Shown here piece after piece: positions 19,501-29,382 of a DNA stretch of 64,000 bases; the first letter of the stretch is position 1; each line of letters starts with the position of its first letter. This DNA is from Skeletonema tropicum (Eukaryota; Bacillariophyta; Thalassiosirophyceae; Thalassiosirales; Thalassiosiraceae). The position numbers and the translations under genes are program-made. The notes beneath the pieces were generated by a model. That model did no database searches. It saw only the letters and a program-made list of their open reading frames with translations, and was not told where the DNA came from. The DNA is taken from NCBI GenBank assembly GCA_037178625.1, contig CM074147.1, forward strand, positions 1,364,001 to 1,428,000, given 5' to 3'.

Positions 19501-21502
19501 CTCCTTTAAGCCACTGTTGAGACTCTGCGCAGTAAAAAACCCAAGCCGCACCGCAGATCTCTGGCGCCAACTTTTTCATGTATGACCCGTCTGTACAACA
19601 GAACAATGAGCCTCGTTGAATAGCTTCCACAATCCACGAGGGATCCGATGAGAAGCTGATACTATCCCACATCCATTCCCCCCCTTTACTGCGGAGACGC
19701 TCAAGAAATGTAGTAGGGGCTACGACTTCTGGCTGACTGGCCAGTGGCGGTCCTTGTGCTAGCAGTTTGATGGAACCATCTTCGTATTCCAGAATCGTCG
19801 TTGGTACCACTGATGAAGCGGGCTCATCCAGCACTCGGACTGGCTGCATGATCGACACTCTGTCATTCGATTCCACGTCGTGAGCGTATTCATAAATCGT
19901 ATCATCCGAATGTATCTCCACTGTCCGTGTGTCCGTGTTGAGGAAGTGACGCCAGATCCGTTTAGATGGGTTGATCCAATCTCCAAGTGGCTCCTTAAGA
20001 AACAACGATTTGCTATCAGTCAAACGTTGCAGGGATCTCTTCCACAATTTCCAATCTGCTTCCGTCGGATATTCCGTGCCAAATTCCAGTGTTGACCGCT
20101 GTTTGCCAAGGCGCCCTTCAGGTGAGTCCTTCCAATGCCCATCAAGCAGATACTGCTCTAGATATCGTCCATTTGGCGTAGTCACGTCAGAGAGGAACAT
20201 TGCCTCCTGAGCTTTCCTCACTCTATTGACTCGCTGTAGCTCCGTCCCTCGTAGACCCAGTTCAACCATGCAGTCCATAATAGCCCTATCCTTGTTCCTC
20301 GGGATGGGGATGTCATCATATTGCAGATCCAGCACGATTCCCAGTTCGTCTATCTTCTCCCATAGGGCTTTCGCCCATGCGTTGGTTGATAAATGACCCC
20401 AAACTTCAAAGTCATAGTTGAAGGGACAGTCCGGTACCCCTATTTCCACTTGGAGGTGTTCCATAACTGCTCTTAAAGTGATCCCTAGGGCTGAAGTTGT
20501 TCCATAGTGTTGCAAGAATGAAGATAAAGTAGCAGCCGCAGTTTCCACAGTCAAGTCGTAGAGACCGATTCCACCAAACGTGGCCGGCAGGTATCTCCAT
20601 TCCTTGGTAATTGATCGGTTGACACCTAGGTTGCTTAACATATAGAAATCTGCTGACATCAATCCTTTTTTGAGCTCAGGGATTGACGCCGAGCATGCCC
20701 CCAGACCGTACCTGAGTCCAGACCATAGCTGATTGGTGTAGCTCATCCACACCGAACGAGTTGGTATTTGCCCGCTCTTAATCTGAGCCGTCCACGTTGT
20801 CATTTTTTCTCTCATCTGCTCGAAGTGTTGGTCTGGCTTCCCGTCCGGTCTAGCGTAGAGACCTAAGTTGTTGTCAGCTTTATTCGATGGCAACCTATCT
20901 ATCTGCGCAGTGCCCCCGTCGGTAGTAGGGACGTGGAAAATCAAGTCATCCAGTTCACTCATGTCAACCTCTTCGCCGTCTGAGGGCATCGCTTTTTGAT
21001 CCGTGTAACACCAGCCGCCCTTTCCATCGGGTGTTTGATCGTGTATTGTAACTCCACATTTGTCTGGTTTCAAAGCGCCACCCGTTTCCCCTAAAGCACC
21101 TGCCCAATCCGAGATTGACTCTTGCCCTCTAGCACTTGTCGAGATAATGTCATCGTCAGCTCTAAGTCCTTCCCACAAATTGGTATCATCAACATACAGG
21201 ATTCCCACCTGATTAATCTTTTTATGTGAGATTGGACACTTCACTTCCACTCCATGCCCATTAGTTTTGTGGGTATTAATCATGACCGTGCTGATCTGTT
21301 GCCATGTCGGAGGAGCTGCACCGTTCCCTTGAGCGAGACCGTGTTTCCCGTGCTCTTTTCCACCAAAATATGAAGAGGATTGGCCAAAACCAGTTCGTAG
21401 GAAAAACTCCATATTATGCAAAGGGCGGAGCATCGACAGTGCCGCACATTTGGGCACTTTAAACGCCTGTAGAGTGAGGCTGGCGATAGGAAGAGCAACC
21501 CG
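16594..21502 (-). mobile_element. 5'-truncated non-LTR retrotransposon (LINE), 4909 bp
   Basis: Bounded by an 18-bp target duplication and ending on the minus strand in an (ATTT)n-type tail, as expected for target-primed insertion. The 5' end is cut within the RT palm, so the endonuclease and any ORF1 are missing. The 3' untranslated part (16594-16804) holds several short inverted repeats, such as GGGAA...TTCCC and GGAGTC...GACTCC, that could fold for RT recognition. The coding frame is otherwise intact, implying a fairly recent insertion. Confidence 0.85.
16805..21502 (-). CDS. LINE ORF2 remnant: RT (partial), RNase H, zinc knuckle, ULP1-type protease
   Basis: Continuous frame of over 1550 residues; the first ATG is at 21457, but coding similarity starts at the truncation point (ALPIASLTLQAF). 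Order: RT palm remnant with GLAQGNGAAPPTW and catalytic ILYVDDTNLW; a linker; RNase H with CTDGSY, AYRGEQ-like NSYRGEQLGML, FCDNKG and SHVKAHQDD; a Cys/His cluster CPNCGCFETADHLNRC; a Pro/Ala/Lys-rich linker; then a C48-like (ULP1/SENP-type) peptidase fold with LRPPQWLNDEVINGYL, NHSRTHWLLL (His), TLWDSQG (Asp) and QTNGHDCGLFVL (Gln/Cys). A basic tail (RRRNNKR, PPKRKKRKQ) follows. The related LINE at 33.6-40 kb lacks the peptidase, so its presence here is an acquisition or a subfamily trait. Confidence 0.8.
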   Translation of the reverse strand, partial: RVALPIASLTLQAFKVPKCAALSMLRPLHNMEFFLRTGFGQSSSYFGGKEHGKHGLAQGNGAAPPTWQQISTVMINTHKTNGHGVEVKCPISHKKINQVGILYVDDTNLWEGLRADDDIISTSARGQESISDWAGALGETGGALKPDKCGVTIHDQTPDGKGGWCYTDQKAMPSDGEEVDMSELDDLIFHVPTTDGGTAQIDRLPSNKADNNLGLYARPDGKPDQHFEQMREKMTTWTAQIKSGQIPTRSVWMSYTNQLWSGLRYGLGACSASIPELKKGLMSADFYMLSNLGVNRSITKEWRYLPATFGGIGLYDLTVETAAATLSSFLQHYGTTSALGITLRAVMEHLQVEIGVPDCPFNYDFEVWGHLSTNAWAKALWEKIDELGIVLDLQYDDIPIPRNKDRAIMDCMVELGLRGTELQRVNRVRKAQEAMFLSDVTTPNGRYLEQYLLDGHWKDSPEGRLGKQRSTLEFGTEYPTEADWKLWKRSLQRLTDSKSLFLKEPLGDWINPSKRIWRHFLNTDTRTVEIHSDDTIYEYAHDVESNDRVSIMQPVRVLDEPASSVVPTTILEYEDGSIKLLAQGPPLASQPEVVAPTTFLERLRSKGGEWMWDSISFSSDPSWIVEAIQRGSLFCCTDGSYMKKLAPEICGAAWVFYCAESQQWLKGEFTEHSKWANSYRGEQLGMLAIHLILLTIEEHYGVPLSNANIFCDNKGTILTFSRKYDRVPGSAKNNDILRVLRKIQSVSALAHKLSHVKAHQDDSLGYACLALEARLNVDCDFRAKAAIKRAIENFSSLPVTLSLPLEAAVVIIDGIKQTADLAKDIRYHVGKVKARQFYADEQLLHPDIFDSVAWEPLRLLLDRRPKMFNLWYAKQCSGYCGTGQMITRYDKTASDKCPNCGCFETADHLNRCRSRIRRGLLLDSINDLQEWMEGHCTHTCIQKWIPLFISLQGSTLFVDMVHSQGWRMSQQMRRVGNSLDRIGWRNVMEGKVSKELLQMQKEHLLKNHSFMTIDSWTSGFLDKLLSLTHTQWICRNLTKHHRTQGTKALASREEILREIEHQLNLGSDGLSAEARCLLEIPTDELYGKKTSELQYWLNAAVASRQAAGDESGGLLEPPAGQGTTGAKQREDRKSKPPGTSKTAAPARKPKALAPFFLPKKARRPAQPSALPTQPPTTLPPAVSPQQQDRIGLLQRNSDEDLHRCQVGALLRDVPANFQLCLQGGDKVRRDAMRSLRPPQWLNDEVINGYLLRVLLPKVNRQHVYIFNSFFMSTLLRTGADGRSAPSYNFDGVKRWGNRLRRKNKILGVKEIFVPINHSRTHWLLLRANTETKVITLWDSQGRKPGNQFYLTSMLRYLGDKYSELHGVPSDDWKAEWSLEDASNNSPKQTNGHDCGLFVLANATMLAQQIPLSPSSYNEGDFQLLDTRSRVAMLLWLASTNRPVPPAVRAVQSRRRQRPTQSNERSRNGQSKIKPLPAKKASAAVKHSKGKERAKRRRNNKRIIPGGPKTRGKILVTDPTPLQQTHSLLNKKRKAESVVFGEATLLATTQRHAPPKRKKRKQHHPD

Positions 21503-21520
21503 TACCCTTCCAATACGTCA
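21503..21520. repeat. Target-site duplication, right copy (18 bp)
   Basis: Exact second copy of TACCCTTCCAATACGTCA. It marks the 5' truncation point of the LINE, which begins inside reverse transcriptase. Confidence 0.85.
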
Positions 21521-22677
21521 TATGCATATGCCAACGAGTTCTTCAGCAGTTGCCCTACCAATCTGTCCTTCCGTATAGATGGGAAGATAGGAGATGGACA
21601 TATCCCAGCAGTCGGTAGTGTTCACCCACTACTAATGCTGAGGAGCCAAGTACCGAAGGAGCGAGCGGGGCGGCACATGTGGCTTCTTTCATGACACTGC
21701 GCCATGCGTCTGTCAAACTACGTAGCCACTCTGATACATTTTGTTTTCCGGGGGGGGAGTGTGATTATGACGAAAGGAGAATGCCATGCTTCCAGTTGTT
21801 AATGAGGAATGATCCGGTCTACACTACCCACATCTTCCTCCTTCACGGGGATGTACGGTTCGACACGTCGTGACAGTTAGAAACATTGCTGTCCAGATAA
21901 ACGTCCTTGGGCGGGGCGGCGGGTTCGGGCACTACTTCGGGAGGAAGGAAGATTAAGGCAGCGTGAACAAATCAGGATGGGATGTTGTGTTCCGCCGTGA
22001 TTCGATGACTTGATGGGACGCCTGGAAGAGTTGAGGCAGAGATTCAAGTCCAATGCTAGTCAAAACAATCTTTGCGGCAGCTTGGATGACGGACTACAAC
22101 GGAGTATTCAGGGAGTTTTTGGATTCGGCGAGGCAAGGGACCGGCCTATCCTGCAAGATGGATATGGAAGATTACAGCTTAAGGGTGTCTATGGGGGGAG
22201 GAACTACGATGCAGGCACACAAAAACTAGGTACCCACAGCGACCTTCTAGCTTTTATCGACAGAAGAAGGAAAAAGGAAGAAGGTTAAAAATTTGAAGAT
22301 GAGATGCACCCTTGGGTATTTGAGGTACAAGTGGAGTGATCAACCTGAGTGCAAGCGAACACTAACCATGCATTGTATCATTTCTCTCTCTTTTCTTGCA
22401 GATGAGGATCGGGCTACGGAAGAAACTACAGCCTTGCTCTTCTTTTGGGTGAGCATCCTGTGTACGATTGTATCGCGCTGCATTATGGAACTGCAACCTC
22501 CCCCCTCACGAAAGGTTAAGGGTAAGGTTGGCCGCAGGCACAGGATGTTCTACCTCAGGCAGTTTTTGAGGCTGTTTCCTTCATCATGCAAGCAGGGAAA
22601 GCTCATGGGAGCAAATTACTCAAGCATGGTCTGCCACTGGAACCACGCTGGAGTGTTCGAGGAGTCTTAGTTGCCGA

Positions 22678-23046
22678 GGGGGGTTATGATGCGAAGCTTT
22701 CTTCTTCACAAATATTGATTCGAGATCTCTACTGGTGCTAGTAGCGGTAGGCTGAAGCATGGCAGGTTCACGGTGAGATCGCGATTACGTGTCTTTCCCG
22801 TGCCCCGAGGACACCTACCTCGGGCTCACCCCTATACGAGGGCTGGCCTGCAACTCATGAGTGACGCCGCACGCAAATGCCCAGGTCATTTGACACAGAG
22901 AGCCGGAGACAATTGGAGGAGAAAAGTGGGTCAACTTCCCCAACGGTAACTAGAGATTAAAGAACAAGTAAGATTGAATTTTATCTCAGCTTGACATGCA
23001 ACAAGATTTGCAGCAAGGAGGTGAATGAGGCACGGACTTCAGACCG
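22678..23046. repeat. Repeat B, copy B1 (369 bp)
   Basis: Starts GGGGGGTTATGATGCGAAGC and matches 23413-23781 with a single difference seen (CAGACC versus CGGACC near the end). It contains a hairpin-forming CCCGAGG...CCTCGGG pair. The last base is shared with the first base of A2. Confidence 0.85.
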
Positions 23047-23364
23047 ATCGTCACATTAGTAAAGAGGGTCCGCCAGTAGTAAGGATTGAACGGACGAGCA
23101 GAAAACATCTAAGAAGCGAGCGGCTTTCAAAGAAGAACGACGCCAGATGCAGAAAGATTTGTATTCAAATGACGGAGTGAGAAAGGCGTACCAAACCAAA
23201 GTGAAAAGTAGCTGGAGTTGCGAGGTCACTCTTTGCTTTATCAACACGCAGGTGCGACGACAACACTGAACATTTGAATGGGAGATAGACGCTTGGAATT
23301 TGGTTAGTAAGGAGGACCCGATCAAGACTCCACAACGCATTTTCCAAGCAGCTTATTAAATTTT
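23046..23364. repeat. Repeat A, copy A2 (319 bp)
   Basis: Exact copy of A1 by eye, abutting B1 on its left. It is followed by a C-rich 48-bp spacer (23365-23412) that is not part of either repeat. Confidence 0.85.
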
Positions 23365-23412
23365 CCCACCCACCCGACCCTGGGTTATTTCGGTTGTTGC
23401 CCCCCTTGTTTT

Positions 23413-23781
23413 GGGGGGTTATGATGCGAAGCTTTCTTCTTCACAAATATTGATTCGAGATCTCTACTGGTGCTAGTAGCGGTAGGCTGAAGCATGGCAG
23501 GTTCACGGTGAGATCGCGATTACGTGTCTTTCCCGTGCCCCGAGGACACCTACCTCGGGCTCACCCCTATACGAGGGCTGGCCTGCAACTCATGAGTGAC
23601 GCCGCACGCAAATGCCCAGGTCATTTGACACAGAGAGCCGGAGACAATTGGAGGAGAAAAGTGGGTCAACTTCCCCAACGGTAACTAGAGATTAAAGAAC
23701 AAGTAAGATTGAATTTTATCTCAGCTTGACATGCAACAAGATTTGCAGCAAGGAGGTGAATGAGGCACGGACTTCGGACCG
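23413..23781. repeat. Repeat B, copy B2 (369 bp)
   Basis: Second copy of repeat B, forming the right end of the putative element. The near-identity of B1 and B2, like that of A1 and A2, implies recent amplification or gene conversion. Confidence 0.85.
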
Positions 23782-26700
23782 CAGCTTCAATGTCCCTCAG
23801 AATCTCATTCGCTTCGCGCAAACGATTGAAGGCCAACAAAGAACGTCCAATTCTCGACATGTTGGGTTACCAATCAAATACAGCACGACCGCCTAATCCA
23901 ACTTTCTAAGTACAAAATAAAATTAACGGAGGAACTCATACTTCTTGTTGAGCCAAAAAATCCACTTTTGTTCATTCTGGATGACCCGCGAAGCGGGCAT
24001 CCCCAGCGGGCCGCCCGTTTTGCATCATCAACACCCACCACCACAAAAGTTGCACAACACCATGTGGTATGACTGCGTCCCTATCGAACTACTATTAAAT
24101 ACTCAGCCGTCTTGATAATCCAATATGCCCTTTTTCAGATAGGAACGCATGGCAATATTTGTAGTTCAGCATAAAAAAAGGGCACTTTGGATACCTGCTA
24201 GGATTCAGGGGCCCTCACGTGGGCACGTAGACTCTATCCTACGATGCTCCGAGCCGATGAGGAACGAAGAAGAGATTGACAGCATATGCGGCCAACTCCA
24301 CCATATAGTACCCTATCGCCTCATCAATCGATAATATACACTCATGACGATGTATCAGTGCCTTGGTGGCTGATAATTCGGCCGGAGACGCCACATACAC
24401 AACAAGTAGCACCTCGTTCACGGGCATCACGATAACACTCCACACTATCAACTTTACTGCCTTTCGATAACCGCAAACATTGTATCCAAGCCATCCTTCC
24501 TTACCCTTGTTCAAAACTATGGTTATGGCCAACAATTGAGCCCATTGGAAGTGGTATGAAAGGCCGCCGTAGCTCCTACAAGTAATGCATCAAGAACGCA
24601 AAAATATTCGTTTCCAATGGACACAACATCAACCAAATTTCGATGAAAGAAACACTCTTTGGTGGCTATCAACTGTTGTAATATCTTTTATTTGATAGGT
24701 CTCATGTGAGGATGTGAAAAGGACGATGTCGAGTTACTTAAACATCACATTAATAGTAATTAATGACATCATAATCAGTCACACGACTTCATCAATTATG
24801 AAAGAAAACCACTTATTCCATATTAATATCGCTGCAATGTAGCGCTATAACCATCCATTATACTCGTCTATATTATTGACATTGTGTAGAAAGCCACAAA
24901 TTTGTTTCTTTTGTCCATGAGGTTGATTGTTATATATTCTTGATGTGGAATCACCGGTGGAATGATCATCTGTCAGTTATCAGTGATTCCAAACGATTTT
25001 GATCTATTCAAGTCCCAAAAGACGTCCAACGTATGTTGCATATTCATTGATCGCGATGCAACCCTTTTATTTGGCACGTAATACTTATTTATACGGCCAT
25101 TACAGAGTTGGGCGGAGAGTTTTGTCTCAGATTTTGCGCTGCCTATTGAAACAATAATTTCTCCGAGATGGTGCCGCCCACGACATCATGTATCCGCATC
25201 TGGCTTGAAGTGACAAGAGTATTATTGCTATTTTGGTTGGTGTGCGGAGAGTAGGCTTAGCAGCGGAGGCTATTATCAATGCTTTTGTTATGATGATGTT
25301 GTGCTTGTGCCTGCAAAAAGCTAGCAAAATCGGTAGGCGGTACTCGGCTACTAAGATTTTCAATTTCACGTAGGAATTCATAGATATTTTGGCGGGAAAA
25401 AACTTGGGCGGTCGTGACAGAGATGGAAACGATGCAGTGAAGAGTTTAAGGTGGAACACAAGTGTTTTTGAGTATTATTCCTACCGTACAATCGCTGTTT
25501 TGGCCGTAGCTAGGGGGTTTGATTCCTTCGTACAGAGGCCGTCGCTAACCGGTACCACTCAAAATCCAGTCTCCAAATATCATCTTTTACACCCTCACCA
25601 TGATGTCCTCCACTCCTATGGCCACAGTTATGCACATCTAATAAATAAACCTATTGTACTCTGCTTATCCGATCTTATACATCATAGTATAAGCGTCAAC
25701 GACGGCAATACTCAGTTGGTTGATCGAAAATGAAGAAATTAACGTCGCCATCGACGGCATAAAATCCACAACTTTTACCTCCCTTCACCCCTCCCACGGA
25801 CGTTTACGTGGTGATACACAGCAAAGGAGAGGGTTTCCTCGCAATCAATCGATATATATTACTTGGGGGACGTCTTTTGCTACCTCAACTGTTCACAAAC
25901 ATCAATTAGTACATGATCAAGCACAATTCATCAGTGAGAGGCAATCTATTTTTCTACCCAGAGTGTATGCAATAATCAACTTTGTAAAGAGCCACTAAAT
26001 GCAAATCAGTGGTTATTCATGAACCATACGATCATATAATTGCAATAGAAGACTTCTATGTGTTGGCAGTGCAGAATGTTTGTGTTTAATATCAGATAGA
26101 CTATGTTATTATTTGTTGGTATTTTATGTAAATTATTGAATAAGTAATACTTGATAAGTATGATATTCTCCACAACATTCATTATTAATATCACCCCCAT
26201 GGATGTATACTATCATAATAATGATATATTGATGCTTCTTGGATCGATATCTACGCCGTTTGCATTAATTGTCAGTTGATTGTTGTGTTCGACGGAAGCG
26301 AATAATTATGTATATTTTTTACCTTGTAGGCGACGTCGTATGGCCTTTTCTTCCGCTTCAGAGTGCCAAGGCGTCGTCTATAATCATATTAGAGTCGAGG
26401 GAGCGGGTTGGTTGCCATCGGAAATGGTTTATTGCACCTCCTTACTGCACAGTAGCGTTGATGTAAAAAAATATTAAAAATATGTTGTCTCAGAGTAGCC
26501 GACGTTCCGGACGACGTAATCGGGCGAAGCAGCGGCTTCCAAGACAGTGATACCTCCCTATGGATATATAGTATCGATTGTTGCGTCGTGGTGGTATCGT
26601 AAGCGGTGGTAACGATGATTACCCAAGGCATTAGTCGACAACATCAGTTGCATCGACCAATTTCCGTTACGTTGTGGGCAGGGCTATTTTCTCCTAGGAT

Positions 26701-27700
26701 ATGTCGAACCATGTCGGACTTTTTCGAAGGCGATCTACAAATTGGCTTCTCCGCCTCCAGTATCAAAAGTCCGACATGGTTAAGTGCCAGTTTTGTACTA
26801 CTAGTCAGTCCACAATGGCATCATGGTGGTTGCGTCTTTGGCCGTTTGTGGTTAGTGAGTGGTGAGAGAAAGTGTCGAGAAGCAATGGTCACTTTTGATG
26901 CCCGTGGGCAAAAAGGTTGATGCGTGACTGGATTTGGTCGAATTTGAGTTCGCATGGGGGTATACTAATTCCTATCGTAAATCTACAGGCCCATCTTCAC
27001 TAGATAAACAGCTACTTTTACTTAGCGTTTTTTTACTTGTGTTCCACCATCTAAAAGTAATGAGAAAGAATTCATAGAGAAATAAAGAAGAAGCTGCTCA
27101 GCAGAATATGACAGAAAACAAGTTCTTAATACCGCTCTTATTTGTGCAGAAAGAGTACGATATTTCGTGCAGCAAAGAAGAAGCACGAAAGCCGGGAGAA
27201 GCTTGCCCCGCCGCCGCGCGCCAATCAAAAATTGGATTCGACAATGATCACATGCAACTCTGACACTTGTCCTTCTCCATCCCGAGGTGGAAGAAAGTAG
27301 CGCTAAATCAAACAATATCGTCGCGTCACCACTTTCGGCAGAGAACAGCAAGTTTCAAATAGGCAGAGGTTCCAATTCATCTCGTACCGACAGCTCATCA
27401 CAAATAACACTTACCGGGGAACAAATCATCGGAGAGCTATTCTCATATCATATCACTTAGGAAATTAGGTAAATGTTGCATTATCGCTACCTAGACATCA
27501 TTGAACCAACAATTGGAGTCTTCATACGCCGAGGGCAGAACCAAACAGCGTCGCAGTCGGAACCACGGGAGAGGGTTGTCTCTCCTACCACAGCTCGTTA
27601 TAGAGCCCGGGATATATTGACGTGTATGTCAATAAGCCTGTATACAGGCGAGATATACAAATACAGGTATTTGCACGAGAGTATAAGCATATACCCATCT
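23782..27700. other. Gene-poor, AT-rich interval
   Basis: About 3.9 kb with no coding region I can support. A short minus-strand frame starting at 23860 (MSRIGRSLLAFNRLREANE) runs straight into repeat B2 and may be host sequence broken by the split-repeat element. A C/G-rich hairpin (CCCGC...GCGGG) lies near 23969-23983. Frames at 25127-25733 and 27022-27351 overlap on opposite strands, lack motifs and are treated as chance. The right end (about 27500-27700) is probably the 3' untranslated region of the minus-strand LINE. Confidence 0.4.
26707..26781. repeat. Perfect 17-bp stem hairpin
   Basis: AACCATGTCGGACTTTT (26707-26723) is the exact reverse complement of 26765-26781, with a 41-base loop. 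It could be a small foldback element, a structured transcript or a chance hairpin; nothing around it tells. Confidence 0.6.
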
Positions 27701-27752
27701 CTATCCGTGGTTGTTTTGACCGCGTCTAAGTGCTGCCTGAGCCCGCTGGCGA

Positions 27753-27984
27753 TGTCACATCCACGTCAGTAGACTGGACATACAATCTGTTCATATGTGT
27801 TTCTCGTTTCTTTGTTTGGTACGATCGGAACATTTGATACGATCGAAACAGAGCAGCCCCTCTCAATCCATGTCCATTCACGAGAGATGCTGCTTTATTC
27901 TTCAGTGTAAAGTAATCCTCATAATAATTCTATTCGTTACATCTATTGATCAATAATAAGCTCAATTGTTAGCTAGATTGGACA
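27753..27984 (+). repeat. 5' LTR (232 bp)
   Basis: TGTCACATCCACG... ending TTGGACA. It carries an internal near-repeat TACGATCGGAAC / TACGATCGAAAC that may bind a regulator. Identical to the 3' LTR by eye. Confidence 0.93.
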
Positions 27985-28035
27985 CAGTATTAATACTCCC
28001 ATATAAACCAACCAAGAAGAAAAACTACGTACAAA

Positions 28036-29382
28036 ATGAATACCTACAAATCAAAGAACGCATGGTTGTTTCATACCAGGTACGCTCGGAACGAACTCAC
28101 CTCCAAAAGTGCAGCAGCGCTCAGGGAGATGCCTCGTTTCGGAAGTAAAAGGATCTATGGACTTCGCCCAGATGGAAGCAAGATTGAGGAAGACTTCATT
28201 GTGTTCAGGGATAACGCACCTAGTACGGAACTTGAACATTACTTGGGCCAAGCCGAATCCTACGTCAACATGGCGGATGAATGTCAATGGGCCCCAGCCA
28301 CTCGCTTCGCCAACTACGGGAAGCTTCTCGATGGACCTGCAAAGAACACGTGGAGGAAGCTGATGGATGAGGGACATGACTACTGGGATAACAATAATCA
28401 AGCGACCGATCAGGACTTCGTGGATGCTCTTGGTGCCTATTTCATCATGTGGACAAAACATCCTAACCCCGGTGATGCCTTCGATCAGCACATCCTTCGC
28501 ATCCAGTACAAACACCAGAAGGAATTCAACCTACCAGTCAAACCAAGCAACTTCGTGGATCGAATGTCAGAACTTTGGAGATACAGTGAGATGATGCCTC
28601 GTATAGGAGCGCAATGTTCCGATATGCAAAAGACTACTGCTCTGATGCTTGGTCTCCCCGAGGAGGCCAAAGATTTCCTCCAAGATGAGAAGGACGTTGA
28701 TGTTTATGACCTCCAAGGTAATGGTAACAACGCCCTTGTATGGACCGACGTAATGGAGTATCTAGAGGCCTGGTGGTCTCGAGATTACGGCAAGGAAGTC
28801 CGAAAGAAGTATCAACAGCAAGAAGAGAAGAAGAGGAAGAGGAAGGATGACGACGATGACGATGAAGCCGATGGAGATGGAGGCCAAGATCGACGTCAAC
28901 GGAAGAAGAAGAAGAATAACCGCAATAAGAGCGGTCGCAATGGCAATGGGAACAACAGTAACAACACCAACAACGGCAAGGAGTTCCACTCCAAGCAATG
29001 TTCAATTCATCCTGATCACAACCATAAGTGGAAAGACTGTATCTATTGTTTCAACGGGTCTAATTTCAAGAAGGAGCTTGCTGAGAAGTTCTATCAAGGC
29101 AAAACCAGGACGTCTGCCCCATATTGGTGGAAGAAAGGTTATGAGCGTCGTTTCAAGAGCAACGAGCAAGAACCCCCGCAACAGCAACATGGATCTTACC
29201 TCGTAGCTCCTCAACAACCTGCTCAACTACCTCCAGCTCCAGTTCCCCAAGCACCTCCGCAACCAGCTCCAATGTTTGCTACGTCTGCAGCAACAGCTCC
29301 GTCAGCACCTGTTCAACAGCAACTTTATTCCATCCAAGTTAATGCCCAAGGTCAACGAGTCTTCGTCCCTCATCAGGCCTGA
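28036..29382 (+). CDS. Gag polyprotein of the gypsy element
   Basis: 448 residues. The first half resembles a retrotransposon gag capsid region (LEHYLGQAESYVNMADECQW, GPAKNTWRKL, LPVKPSNFVDRMSEL). A highly charged stretch follows (EEKKRKRKDDDDDDEADGDG, RRQRKKKKNNRNK), probably RNA-binding. A knuckle-like CSIHPDHNHKWKDCIYC sits near residue 330. The C terminus is Pro/Gln/Ala-rich. The frame ends in TGA at 29380-29382 and stays open beyond it straight into pol. It would form the virus-like particle for reverse transcription. Confidence 0.9.
   Translation: MNTYKSKNAWLFHTRYARNELTSKSAAALREMPRFGSKRIYGLRPDGSKIEEDFIVFRDNAPSTELEHYLGQAESYVNMADECQWAPATRFANYGKLLDGPAKNTWRKLMDEGHDYWDNNNQATDQDFVDALGAYFIMWTKHPNPGDAFDQHILRIQYKHQKEFNLPVKPSNFVDRMSELWRYSEMMPRIGAQCSDMQKTTALMLGLPEEAKDFLQDEKDVDVYDLQGNGNNALVWTDVMEYLEAWWSRDYGKEVRKKYQQQEEKKRKRKDDDDDDEADGDGGQDRRQRKKKKNNRNKSGRNGNGNNSNNTNNGKEFHSKQCSIHPDHNHKWKDCIYCFNGSNFKKELAEKFYQGKTRTSAPYWWKKGYERRFKSNEQEPPQQQHGSYLVAPQQPAQLPPAPVPQAPPQPAPMFATSAATAPSAPVQQQLYSIQVNAQGQRVFVPHQA

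Larger units (their letters stand above)
16450..21694 (+). pseudogene. Element ORF split by the nested LINE (16450-16593 + 21521-21694)
   Basis: When the LINE and one copy of its target duplication are set aside, an open frame of about 105 codons runs from 16450 through NTS|YAYANEFF to TGA at 21692-21694, in phase across the insertion point. The first half has many Cys and His residues (CCIDGRPRLC...HRCHMCCYACYP); the second reads LSFRIDGKIGDGHIPAVGS. I do not recognise the domain. The first codon is GTG; an in-frame ATG follows near 16477. The continuous frame suggests the split-repeat element once carried a small gene; chance cannot be excluded. Confidence 0.35.
15581..23781. mobile_element. 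Element with split direct repeats (A1...B1-A2-B2), holding a nested LINE
   Basis: Two different repeats are laid out as A1 (15581-15899), internal sequence, B1 (22678-23046), A2 (23046-23364), a 48-bp spacer and B2 (23413-23781). This split-direct-repeat order is the hallmark of PAT/Ngaro-type tyrosine-recombinase retrotransposons. Without the nested LINE and one copy of its 18-bp target duplication the element is 3274 bp. I found no reverse transcriptase or tyrosine recombinase outside the LINE, so this would be a non-autonomous or decayed member. No target duplication flanks 15581 and 23781, as expected for recombinase-mediated insertion. The alternative is a dispersed A repeat plus a 735-bp partial tandem duplication (B-A-B). 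Confidence 0.45.

Noticed and set aside
25127..25733. Overlapping frames of 110 and 114 residues in the gene-poor interval
   Set aside because: They lie on opposite strands over the same DNA, with no domain, no splice partners and AT-rich composition.
27985..28010. Conventional tRNA primer-binding site after the 5' LTR
   Set aside because: The sequence after the LTR (CAGTATTAATACTCCC) does not begin with TGG and I could not match it to a tRNA 3' end.
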